NCBI GenBank assembly: GCA_013407085.1
Contig: JACCGJ010023559.1
Coordinates: 62,001-126,000 of the forward strand
Source: Atriophallophorus winterbourni
Lineage: Eukaryota; Platyhelminthes; Trematoda; Plagiorchiida; Microphallidae
Length of the DNA stretch: 64,000 nt
Direction of reading: 5' to 3'
Program-made: the position numbers and the translations under genes
Shown here: positions 1-10,342 of the stretch, piece by piece
How positions within the stretch are numbered: position 1 is the stretch's first letter
Layout: the number at the start of each line of letters is the position of its first letter
The notes under the pieces: model-generated
What the model was told of the DNA's origin: nothing
The model's input: only the letters and a program-made list of their open reading frames with translations
Databases searched by the model: none

Positions 1-774
1 GCTTGTATGTTCGGAATGAATCGTTCGTGCCATTGTTGGTTTTGTAAATTAATTGTTGAAATCATTTTGAAATCTAGATTTTAACGGAGAAAATTTTGAT
101 AGTTCAAGCGAAAGAGTTTAACTCACTAATTTCAAGAGGCGAAAATCTTTTCATTCCTTCAAAGTTATTCAAACTTTTTCTCGAATCTTCATCGGTATTC
201 TTGTTTCTGTAAAAGTTCACATCATCGTCCATAAAGATCGGAAGCAGGAAGCACATGTGTAGTAGGAAAGCTTTGTATTTGTAGAAAAATAAACCGACGA
301 AACAGGTCAGAATATCCAAAACGTTCATGAATTTGCGTTATTATTACATTTTTCCATAAGTTCCAATCTTTCCCGGCTGAGGCAAAGCAAAACAGGACAA
401 TCAATCCAAAATTCATATTCATTCAACCAATGACTGCGAGCATAGCGTCTGGTAAAACGTTTGACCAATCGAAACAAAACCCCGGAAGAAACACCTCAAA
501 GATTTCTCATAAAGTGCAGTAAAGTTCGTTTGCCTTTACTGGCGGAAACGGTGTTTGATATATGTCTAGTAGCGATTCCCGGAGATGACAGCCAGACATT
601 CATAATCAAAAGTTTATTGTCAAACAAATCATTTTATCGCTTGGCAGCTACCTATCTGTCTTATTTATTTTTATATTGTTTTTCCATGAATTTAAATTTC
701 AATCAATACAAATCTGTGTCAAATAATCTCAAATCTGATTCTGCGACGCAAAGCTAAACATTGACTACTTACTA
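1..774. other. AT-rich sequence without a recognised gene
   Basis: No known domain, RNA gene or repeat is seen. An open frame of 98 codons on the plus strand (461-757) has no recognisable motif, no clear splice context and ends in low-complexity residues, so it is not called as a gene. Confidence 0.5.
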
Positions 775-1315
775 CATTTTTGAGTAAATGTCGAGAACGT
801 ACTGCTGAATGCCTACCTCCTCCAGACAGATCTCGACTCAAACTGCCGCATATATTCTGATGCACCATGGTGGGAAACGCCAGGGAAAATACGGCATCAC
901 GAAGTATAGTTCTACTTGGTGTACCTGAAAATAGTTCTCCAGCATCGATTCAGGAAACCGTTGAGTATGATATCAAGCTTTGGCGCTACATTGCGTGTTC
1001 TTTTGACATTTCAAATGTCGTTGTTGTGGACAATTTTCGAGTTTATTTTTCGCCAAAATCTAAAGGGGATGGACTGAAACCCCTGAAGATACTGTTCTTG
1101 GCCAGTGCTATGGCCGAAATAGTAAGGTCGGAATAGATAAAAGGAAATCCAAGATTACCCAAGGATGTTAGACTTAGCCCACCCAAACCCAATGTTCCAA
1201 GTCGAACACTCCTTCTTCTGGAAATAGCGGATAACAGCGTTTCCTTCCAAACGGAAGAAATCAGTACATCAAAAAATGTCGTAGGTCCGGCTCAAATCTA
1301 GTCGTACCAAGCACA
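775..1315 (+). pseudogene. ORF1 protein fragment with second RRM-like domain
   Basis: The reading starts with the end of the first RRM-like domain (a NVENVLLNAYLL segment followed by CRIYSDAPWWE, about 785-880), then shifts frame and continues from 867 with the second RRM-like domain: an IVLLGVPEN strand, an aromatic helix (LWRYIA) and a PLKILFLASAMAEIV strand-helix. It is broken by a stop after residue 89 of that frame (1137) and degenerates to about 1310. The same domain occurs in the ORF1 copies at 5.6-7.3 kb and 22.5-23.8 kb. ORF1 proteins of this type are expected to bind element RNA as a nucleic-acid chaperone; that role is inferred. Confidence 0.75.
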
Positions 1316-1639
1316 CACCCACACACCTAAACGTAATTGTCGATTCGAGCGGTCGGCGACCAATAAAACGCTCACATTTTTATCATCCCTGGCACTGACT
1401 ATTCAGCAGGATCCGGCATCAAAATGTTTAACGCTTTATCACATACTACATGATTCATCACTACGTGAAGCAGTATCGATCGAATGTGTTTATAATAATG
1501 ATCAATGTTTAGTCAACAATTTGGAGAAACTGATTAATAGCTGTGTAGAAAAATTCCCTTGATCTTATTGTTGTGACTGAAACTTGGTATCAATCGAGTA
1601 TGATCGAAAGTGAACTTTCTATTTCCCATATGACACTCA

Positions 1640-2690
1640 TGATAACTGGACTCGGCCGTGGATAATGGATATATTATCCATGCTTGTTACTTGAATATGT
1701 CTGAAGCATATGTCCACAGCATATTGCTGCAATAATTGGAGCAGCTATGGGTGGGCAGCGGATTATTGGCCTGAATACAATATTACTTGACTGGCAGAGT
1801 TATATGGTTGAGATTTGACGGGCACAATCCTCCCAGTAACGTTATAAGTGCCGTATCTCACGTTTCAGTCTTGGGGTCAATATTCTTTTGGGTGTACGCG
1901 AAGGATATACATAAAATCGTACGCAGATAAGTCATTTTATTCGCGGCTGACACCAAAGTTTGGACTTGCTAAATTCTACAAAAAGATCTAGATGCAGTTC
2001 TCACGTGATCCTTACGAAACTACCTACCATTCAACATCCATAAATGTAAAATGTAAAACGGTTAATCATTCTAATTCTTATAATGTCTAAGATCTCAGTA
2101 AATTGAGTTACGGAAGTGTAAGACCTGGGCGTGTGGATTAGCAGTAACCTAAAGTCCTCATGACAGTGTTCTTTGGTATATAAAACGTCCTTCCAAAGTT
2201 TAGCACTGCTTAGAAGGATCTTCGGTAGTTTCACAAAGCAGATACTAACGCGGATAATTAACACCTATATCCGGCCAACAATGGAGTACGTTGTTCAAGC
2301 ATGGCCCCCATGATTACTCAAGGGCATGACCGTGCTGCAACGCGTATAGCACCGCGCTACAAAACTGGTGACTGGTCTATACAACAGGCCATACGAGGAG
2401 CGGATTTCAACTCTAAACCTCTTTGACTTTCCGTACCGTCGTGTCAGGGGTGACTTTATCCTGCTGTTCAACATTCTGCATACAGTGGATCACCCAATTG
2501 ATCACCTGGTTCATCGGCGAAAAGCACGTGGTAGCAGATCTCAGGGCTATAAGTTAATGAGTGCAAACTCTAACTCAAATTTTCGAAGGTTCTTTTTTGC
2601 TATCACAGTTTGTTTCATACGGAACTCTCTGCCCCCACATATCATTTGTGCTTCAAGCCTGAACATGTTCAAGGCTGAACTTGACAAGTA
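1640..2690 (+). pseudogene. Reverse transcriptase C-terminal half, heavily mutated
   Basis: Translated pieces in three frames match the RT of the copy at 31.1-32.1 kb: remnants of the GSV-LG turret of motif B, an ILFAADTKVW segment in place of the catalytic FADD of motif C (one Asp position changed), PFNIHKCK, and the long C-terminal region with the NRPYEERI-TLNLFDFPYRR signature (open from 2368 to 2691). Catalytic residues are lost and there are more than ten stops. It cannot encode an active enzyme. Confidence 0.8.
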
Positions 2691-2854
2691 GATATTGACG
2701 AATTACAACCTCGCACCTAAATACACAAGCTGACTTTCCATGTTGATGAAACATGTGTTTTTATGCATTCCACATATTTGTAATCTATGGATACTGTAAA
2801 ATATTTGCTTTTTGGACCATTGAAAATTTGAATGGCTTTGAATTACATTGAATT

Positions 2855-4961
2855 TCAACTGATCTTTCACTCACTGACACGCTGTGGTGCGCACTTGACC
2901 TGGAATCTGGTGACAGAACACAAAGATATGCTAGTTGAAAGACTTCAGTGCCTCAACGCTCGACAGCACGCTCAAATGCTAATAATCGGAAACTTCAAAC
3001 TTACCCGTCAATACTCAAGAGGACTGCATCCAACAAACTCACTGGAACACAAATTTCTCGAAGTATTCGGCCTAGTACCTTTATACAACCACGTGTTCAA
3101 CCATACACGAATGAAAGGAACAGAATGGCAAAATATTCTGGACTTTGTTTTGACTTCCAACGCATCGGCGATCGAATCAATCCATTGGGGCGGAGTGACC
3201 ATGTAGTGCTCGTGTTCGATTATATATGCAGTGCTTTGAGACACAGCGACGAGACGAAGATCATCCGTTATGTCGATTTTTGGAGACACAGAGAAGTACT
3301 CTGTGAACTAAACGAGGTCCAACTTGATTTCCGTGACTCAAACATACATTACAAGTCATGGTTAAACTACCTTCAGATACAAATTCAATCGAACTCTCGA
3401 TTAATTCCCAGCAAGGTTGTTGGCACCTTCCGATTCAGTGTTTGCAGTAGAACCAGAAAATGGATTTCATGGAAAAGACAAACACGGGCCATTCATTGTG
3501 ATCATGCTACTCCTGAAACTTGGGTTCAATTTTGCTTAATACGGAACAGAGTGACCACCCTCGTTCGGCAGGGTAAGAGACCGTGGATGATCTTGTGAGC
3601 TTTTACTTCCAAGTGTTCTGCCCGAAACAGCAACTATTGCATCATGGTATATCAAATTCATTAGAACCTCTAACTGAACCAATAATGGACTAAGTCGTTG
3701 TGCAGCGACACCTATGGCGAATAAATGCAAGGAAATCCCCTGGTGGGGACAACATTACCTGAGGTATTCTCTGTGCATGTTATAGACAGCTTTCAAACAG
3801 TCTAGCAGATTTTTTCATCCGGAGATTCGTGCTAATGTTGCGTACCGTCAGCATGGAAAGTTTGTGTGATAACACAAATTTATAAAGGCGGTTGTCGTTC
3901 CATCGTAGCAAATTACAGGATTTTAACGCTGCTCCCGTGCATCTCGAAAATTATGGAGCGCATCCTAACTGAGTGTATCGTGGGTCATCTCGAAACTAAA
4001 TCGCTTTCATCAGCAGCGCAACATGTCTCTCAAATTTACTGGTCACTCTGGATGATTGGACAACGTCTCTTGACCTATGATACTCCGTTCATTCCTGTTA
4101 TATTGATGTATCAAAGGGATTTGATAACGTCAACTAAATCTGGTGTGTGCAAAAGCTAGTGCAATATGGGATAACAGGAAACTTATTATCGTAAATAACG
4201 GATTATCTGACCGATCGGCATGTGCGAGTCCGCATTGACGACATTCTATCAAACCCATTAATGTCACCAGCGCGTCCCTCAAAGTTCAATGCTCGGGCCT
4301 ATCCTTTTTTATACATAAATGATATTGCGCAGGTAGTACGCAGCAAGATGGTACGTTTCCCTGATGACGTAAAAATATGGAAGCAAATCCAATCGATTGA
4401 CGATTGTTTGATGCTGTAAGAGGATTCGGATGCCATGTATAACCAGTCTCAACTAAATTAGATGCCATCCAACATACGTATATGTAAAATGTTACAACTT
4501 GGCCGGCGATACGAGCATACATATAATCTTGGTCATGAAAACTTGACTTTTACCTGCGCCGAGAATGATCTCGTTATCTTGATTACCAATAACCTAGAAC
4601 CGAATTGTCATTGCCAGAAATTATTCAACGGGATAATCACTATCCTGCTAATGCGGAGGAGAATATTCGTGCGGTTCTCTCATAAAACGCTCCTTTGAAT
4701 TATAAACACTTATATCCATCCAACGATAAAATACATGATCTCATTTTGAGCACCGTGGCTGCGTAAAGACATGGCATTGCTGGGTAACGTTTACCATTAA
4801 GGGCCAAAATCAATTGTAGAAGTGATATCTTTTTGGTGTGTATTTGCTTTCTGTGGAATTCACTATTACAGGATATTGTGAACAATCCTACGATCAGTGA
4901 TTTCGAATCGAAACTGGAAGCTTATATCAAAGAGCACTCCACTATCGACCCTGTATATTGA
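2855..4961 (+). pseudogene. ORF2 (EN-RT) remnant of family B
   Basis: EN part: two overlapping open frames (2832-3206 and 2948-3598) together give the C-terminal half of an apurinic-type endonuclease, including the NHVF--TR segment and the SDH catalytic motif, with one frameshift near 3180. RT part: separate short frames (3866-4159, 4222-4419, 4462-4698) carry the finger region, a motif C altered to PDDV, and the region after it. The terminal residues (KEHSTIDPVY) end at the TGA at 4959-4961. Several frameshifts and stops make it non-functional. Confidence 0.72.
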
Positions 4962-5105
4962 CCCAATATGAACCCACACAAACCAAACACTTCAATAGAT
5001 TTTTGTTCGCATCCTCTTTATTTTTATAGCTGTCATCCAACGCTACGTTTAAAGCGATTGCTTTTTTCACTATAAAATCTCGATTCTTGAATCTTGATTC
5101 TCTCT
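2855..5105 (+). mobile_element. Family B CR1-like retrotransposon, 5'-truncated in EN
   Basis: It begins within the EN domain (LLIIGNF-type motif near 2980), continues through the EN end (LGRSDHVVLVFDY, about 3185-3225), the EN-RT linker (SRTRKW), a badly eroded RT (SKIMERI, RFPDDVKIW as motif C remnant at about 4350) and the ORF2 C-terminus at about 4960. A 3' UTR of about 145 bases is shared with the copies at 28.5-29.3 kb and, in reverse, at 5.44-5.58 kb. The 3' end has imperfect TTCTTGAATC repeats. It lies immediately downstream of the family A copy's 3' end. Confidence 0.78.
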
Positions 5106-5425
5106 AGTAACTGTTGAAATGAAACACACTCAGAGTCGTTGCGTGCTTCGTCGTGAGATATCTCTTCATAAATTCAGACAGCTTGGGCTCCTGATAAGTT
5201 TGATTGTTTTGAAAACATCATTTCAGTGTTAAATTTAAACTCTTCGCCAATCAACGAATCTGTAAAGGGCACGTTGATGTTCTTGTACGCCATTTATCCA
5301 TTGTTATCACATAGAGATTGGCCTGTTGAAACTTCTGCTGAAATCTCAATCCAGGGAATCATTTTTCCCATCAACACGCAGGCCTTCGCTTCTTCTGTTT
5401 GAACAGGTGTTGGTGACATCTAACA
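5106..5425 (-). pseudogene. Possible decayed host exon
   Basis: Between the 3' ends of two convergent family B copies, the minus strand has one continuous frame of about 110 codons starting at an ATG (near 5419) right after a pyrimidine-rich stretch ending in TTTGTTAG, a good splice acceptor. The frame is broken only by a TAA and a TGA. Codon-like composition (for example VQTEEAKACVLMGKMIPW, then EEFKFNTEMMFSKQ) differs from the AT-rich background. No domain is recognised. It could be an eroded exon or processed pseudogene, or chance. Confidence 0.3.
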
Positions 5426-5439
5426 AACAAAGAAACGGT

Positions 5440-7590
5440 TACACCATAAAGAATCAATAATCAAGATTTATGGTGATAAAAAGCTAATGCTTCACACGTA
5501 CCATTGGATGACAACTATTGCGACAAAAAATTTAATCAAAATCACATTGTTAATGTTTTTCTGGGTTCGTGTTGCTTCAATACACCGGGCCAAATTCAGG
5601 GTTTTGTTTGACGTATGCATCCAATTTCGATTTGAAAACATCAATTGTCGTTGCATTCACAACATCTTGCGGTAGCGCATTCCATAGAACCACTACGTTT
5701 TTTGATGTATTGATTGCTTCCGTTTCGGTGGGAACGCTGCCGTCTACCGCCCCCAGCCGCGAATGTGTCGCACTCATGGTACTTGGTCTCGGTGGACAAA
5801 GTCTAATGTCTTTCGGTAAAGCACGTTTTGCTTTTTTCCATTCGGACTTGACAAATTCAGCCATGTCGCTAGTTAAAAAGGTAATCCTGAGAGGTTTCGG
5901 TCCGTCTCCTTTATAGTTTATTGAAAAAGGCACCCGGCAAGTGTCAGTGATCACAACATTAGAAATATTAAGCAAAGACGCAATGTAACGCCACTGCTTG
6001 TAGTCATGATCTGCTGTTTCCTGTCCCGATGCTTCAGTGGTATTTTCTGGTACCCCAAGTAGAACCATACTCCGCGATACCGTTTTTTTCCTTAGTGTTT
6101 GAGGCACCCTTCCGTTCCCACCATGGCACATCAGGATATATCCGGCAATTTGAATTCGGATCCGTCTTTAGTCGGTACGAATTTAGCAGTATGTTTTCGA
6201 TATCAGCCTCGCACTTCAGTGTAACTCTTAGTAACCGAGGTTGATCACTATGAGGTGAGGTGGAGTGGCGAGTTAGACGAATCAATTTGTCAGGAGTAAC
6301 ATGCTCAATTTGCAATTGTTGACAAATTTGAGACCATATATCGAGGTCGTGTTTGTGTTTTCTATCTAACAAGCTCTCGCCGGACTCTTTAACATTCGTA
6401 CATATTACGCTTAACGAATGAGAATGCTTGTCGCGTGTCCGGTCATTCTTCATAGAATGTGAGGCTTTTTGATTTAGGTTTAGTGTGCCAGGATCAGATT
6501 GTGCAGCGGAGGTCGACCGCAAAAGCATTTCTCTGTATGATTTTTTTACCACCGGGGGCGTTTCAGTTGGTGCCGAATCGGTGCAGATAACATTAAGCGA
6601 AGTATTTTTCGTGGCAGCTTTGGCCAAAGGAGCGTTCGACGTAGATGGTTTCTGCTTCAATGCCTCTTTAAGTATCACTTCAGTGTCGCGTAATTTAACC
6701 TTTTTAGAAGCAGACTGCGGTGGTGAGGTCGAGCGTAATCGAGTATTCAATTCAAAAGATTTAGATGCGATTATTGGTTGTAGGGTAATCTTCAAATTAT
6801 CTAGTTCCTTTTCCATTATCGACAATCTATTCTCAATTGTTTTAGCCTCGTTTCCAGCGGAAGAATTTGTACGCTTGCGATCACCATTCACGATTGAATC
6901 CCTACAGGCGTTACAGAAATAGCAAACGGACGGGAGATTTTTCATCATTCACGATGCGCACACATTCATCAGTTAGTCTTATCACAGGCCACGTGCACAT
7001 GTACGTTACAAAAAGTGCATTTTACCAAAGCACTATCGCCGCTTACCGGGTCCAGGCACTTTGCGCAGAGGTCAAGGTGGCTTGTTTTCGCTGTCGGGGA
7101 GCAACACTCGTATGCACACATTGATCGATCGATTTTTTAGTCTGCGTGTTGGATCGCGTGACTCGGCTGCACGTTGAAGGCTGGAGTGGGGTGACCGGTT
7201 GAGTGGATTTTCGGTCGACTGGTCGATTTAGTTGGGTTTGAATTCTTGATTTTGTCATTGTAAAAATAATCCGTGATAGCCCGATAACCACACAAAGTAG
7301 AACACAAAATGACGTATCAAATTAAGTAGTTTGAAGTGGTCTTTGCAATGAAAGCAAAAACGCCACGACAGTTAACGGTAGGAGAAAGTTTGCACGCGTC
7401 AGCAAATTGAAAAGTTAACGTTGAAACGGTAACTTTGCTGTTAATCGACGGACCAGATCAAAACGTATAAATTCCGATAGCTCTCGTCAAAATATAGCAA
7501 AAAGTTTTTGAACGGTTAAAATCCGAGTTGATTCGGCGAAGAAACGGGCAAAAGTGTCAGAGCAACAAAAATACGACCGCACGCCATGTG
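5440..7590 (-). mobile_element. Family B element with both ends but a large internal deletion
   Basis: Read on the minus strand it has a 5' UTR (about 7590-7290) resembling the 5' region of the element starting at 22.05 kb (shared CGACGCGTGCAA-like and GTGCGGWCG-like blocks), a frameshifted but nearly complete ORF1, then a direct jump at about 5697 into the last 35 codons of ORF2 and the family B 3' UTR. Endonuclease and RT are missing. It is therefore a non-autonomous deletion derivative of about 2.15 kb. Confidence 0.75.
5577..7270 (-). pseudogene. ORF1 protein fused to ORF2 C-terminal tail
   Basis: From the 5' side: a basic N-terminus; a PHD-like finger (CAKC, KCTFC, HVAC, then CYFCNAC, 7090-6910) read across two small frameshifts; a linker rich in Ser, Lys and Thr with a predicted coiled coil; a first RRM-like domain (ICTNVKESGE through LLRVTLKCEADIENILLNS) and WW-containing spacer (6450-6130); a frameshift near 6090; and a second RRM-like domain (MVLLGVPENT through LRITFLTSDMAEFVKSEW). 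At about 5697 the ORF1 C-terminus passes in frame into WNALPQDVV...KSKLDAYV, the ORF2 terminus, and stops at 5577. Three frameshifts are needed. Confidence 0.75.
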
Positions 7591-8765
7591 TTCAAGTGTA
7601 ATGTAATATTGTGTTCAATTCTATTAACTTGTTTAACTTTACCTTTATTTACCTAGTATATTGTTTATTTACAACGTAGACGCCTCATATATCTGTCTTG
7701 CAATAGTTTATTAAACAACCGAACTACTTCGTGTTCTCAATGGTAGCTGACAATATTTCTGTTCAGGTGCGACACGAAGCTTCCTGTCTCCCTCCACTGG
7801 TATATCATCTAACTTTGTGGATGGTCTTGAGAACTCGTGATCACATCATTTTTCGTCCATTTCACATGCAGAATACAGAAATTAAACATTTACCAGCACT
7901 ACACGCTTTCAGCAACTCGTCCTCGGAAACTTTCCTATTCAACAGATACTCAATTTTTAAGGTTTGACTTGATGCGAATGTTTGTGGTAAGTAAGTAAGC
8001 ACTTATTCGGTAGCTTGAATAGCGACTGCGCTTGTCTGAAAGTTCGAAATGAATTTTAATTGCTAATCTACCAAACTCGGCAATAAGTTCAACTGATTCT
8101 TTAAAATTGTATCCAGGCTATTTCTGCGCTACAGACTCGCCATGTGCACAGCCGAAACAAAGGCCTATTTAAATGAATGAGTTTATTGCCATTTGAAATT
8201 TCTTGCCGCCTAATCTACCTCTGCATACCAAATCTTCCCTAATATGATTTCAAACTGTTCCCGCTACTGTTCAAACGTGTCTGAAAGTATAAAGATATCG
8301 TAACCAAATAGCTCATTTAGACCTTTCAACATTTTGAACAATAACGAAGAAATCTCACTTAGGCACAGCAACGACGAAGTTGTATCCGTACCATTTTGAC
8401 TTTCTGCCCATTTACACCTCTAAATATTAGGATATATCTCCACTATGTAAAACGATTCGGCATTGTTCATCTCTTTGAATATCTCGACCATGACTGAAAG
8501 CATCATGCTATTCGGTTCTACACTCGAAATTCAACGCAGAACAGAAAGGTCACACAGGTATTTTTCAAGATCAAGATGATTCATTTTTATAAGTTAGTGG
8601 ATTATACTATGATTACCAAATTAAAGTTGTCTTACATTTAGTTATAACATTCTGATCAATTTCTATGGTGTGTATTGATAATTGTTTAGACTGTCCGCGA
8701 TTCTGTGTGATAATATACCAAGTACTTTCCAATAACATTTCAGAGCCAATGTGTAAATTTCTAAA
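7591..8765. other. AT-rich sequence without a recognised gene
   Basis: Nothing with a known domain, RNA structure or repeat relation to the rest of the window is seen. Confidence 0.5.
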
Positions 8766-8778
8766 GGTCTTGTTTCAA

Positions 8779-8881
8779 GCGCATGCGGATCCTGATCTTA
8801 CTGTCCCTTCCTGATGAGTGCAAACAGCACGAAACCGGTCGTGGGGTGTGAATGACGGAAAAGCATGCAAATGAATATTTT
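8779..8881 (+). ncRNA. Hammerhead ribozyme repeat, copy 1
   Basis: The conserved core is complete: CTGATGA at 8811-8817, stem II GTGC-AAACA-GCAC, GAAA at 8831-8834, then CCGGTC with the expected cleavage after C 8840. Stem I pairs CCCTTC before the core with GTGGGG after it. The outer ends carry palindromic GCATGC on both sides that can extend stem I. Stem III is only ACC/GGT with no loop and is self-complementary, so cleavage would probably need a dimeric RNA. Type I hammerheads like this are known in schistosome SINE-like satellites and in Penelope-like elements; activity here is inferred. Confidence 0.85.
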
Positions 8882-9650
8882 GTCTTGTAACACACTTCTT
8901 TTCACTTTGCATTGTTTGACTAAAAGATTTGAACTTTTCTCACATTTGTTGTGTCGCATTAGCACTGATGTCGGAGTTGTGGTCGTTATCAAACTATGAC
9001 CATCATTCCATCTTTGATTCCGATATAAGTTTTCGATCGGCTCAACCATTCGACACAATTTTTATAAAAACGCTGCAATGCGAACGGTTTCAAATTCAGT
9101 GTGTCATCATTAGGTTCAACCGAGTTCATCGCACGCCATCCACCACGGGTCCAGGTGGGATAATTTACATTGGTGACTTGACTCTCGTGCTGGAAATTCC
9201 TGCAATCATATCGATCGTTATACCATGTCTATATTGTCATATTTGATGCCTGCATACAGCGATCAAATGAATGGAATGAATAATGGTAACAGTGATTGTA
9301 ACATATCAGCTTAAACCGTGTCGCATTTTGTTGCAAGCAAAATACTCGCTGTCCAAATGCGCAATTAGCGTTCATCTAGTAGCCAAACACGATCTCTTAA
9401 CATCCTGCATCTTGCTTCGCATGTCTGCTATTCCGTCACTGATTGCGCTTTGGAAGTAAATACGTCGTAAGTGCTGGACCTAATTAGTATGCAATTATTA
9501 ATGTTACAAATTTCACTCTTTTTGTGATCACTTGTGAGGATTTAGCTGAGACTATTCATTCGCAATCAGAGCATGCGCGTTTCATTTTGGGTCACCTAAG
9601 CTGAACCAATATGTCTACCGTTCGGCCGAAATACAAAATGTAACATTTTT
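8882..9650. other. Spacer between inverted hammerhead repeats
   Basis: About 770 bases lie between two oppositely oriented hammerhead repeats. A 105-codon open frame (8929-9246, plus) crosses most of it but has no recognisable domain or clear splice site, and no RT, integrase or transposase motif is seen. Confidence 0.4.
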
Positions 9651-9762
9651 CAAAATAGTCATTTGCATGCTTTTCCGTCAAACACACCCTACGACCGGTT
9701 TCGTGCTGTTTGCACTCATCAGGTAGGGACAGTAAGATCAGGATCCGCATGCGCTTGAAACA
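9651..9762 (-). ncRNA. Hammerhead ribozyme repeat, copy 2 (inverted)
   Basis: On the minus strand the core CTGATGA (9722-9716), stem II GTGC-AAACA-GCAC, GAAA (9702-9699) and GGTC (9696-9693) are identical to copy 1. Stem I is perfect here: CCCTAC pairs with GTAGGG. The TGTTTCAAGCGCATGC edge is shared with copy 1, so the repeat unit extends slightly further than in the 53.4 kb copy. It is inverted relative to copy 1, giving a fold-back arrangement of about 1 kb. Confidence 0.85.
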
Positions 9763-10296
9763 GTGGAGGAATGGTAAACAAGGAGCGCTTGTATGCCACT
9801 GTTGGATAAGGCTGGTAGGACCAACCTGTTCAATGAATTTTCAGATCCATTCATCTGGTGATATCATTTATTCATAGTTGGTATGCCGCAACAGATTATA
9901 GCTGACCTTCACGAGTTTGCAGGAGTGTAGGGACGTTCCAGGACCAAAGTGACGATCACTTGACCCCTACGTGCATTTTTATGATTATTTTCCCTTTTCG
10001 GTTGGGACAAGGGCCTAGCGCTTGTTTCTGGTGGCGGTGGTTTCTGATATTACCCCATGGGCAACTTGTTAGGCTGCAGCATTTACGTGCCACTATTATC
10101 CAACACATGTAGGTGGTCAGAAATTTGGTTAAATATAACACCATGTGCCACTACACGGAGGGGTTTGTGAGCCATAGGTTGCCTATCGAAATACCCAGGT
10201 CACGTGAATTTACCTGCTTCCGTATGTATCGTAGATGCTACGAACAGGATTCGCCAGGGCACGCATACTCACGCCATCGTGCTAAACTCGTGCTAT

Positions 10297-10342
10297 CTAT
10301 ATATATTATATATATATATATATATTATATATATATAGATTC
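10297..10342. repeat. (TA)n microsatellite
   Basis: Alternating TA/AT run of about 45 bases with a near-palindromic layout. Confidence 0.85.

Larger units (their letters stand above)
775..2828 (+). mobile_element. Family A CR1-like non-LTR retrotransposon, 5'-truncated and internally deleted
   Basis: The copy starts inside ORF1, runs through the ORF1 end (about 1310), the first residues of the EN domain at about 1500-1640 (a TETWYQ-like EN motif is readable), then jumps directly to RT sequence around motif A. Most of EN and the N-terminal RT are missing. The C-terminal RT region and 3' UTR follow to about 2828, ending near a GGACCATTGAAA-type terminus with TTGAA-like repeats. Many stops and frameshifts show it is old. 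The RT part is closest to the copy at 30.4-32.3 kb. Confidence 0.8.

Noticed and set aside
8929..9246. 105-codon open frame between the hammerhead repeats
   Set aside because: No domain, no start context and no splice signals; long frames of this size occur by chance on both strands here.
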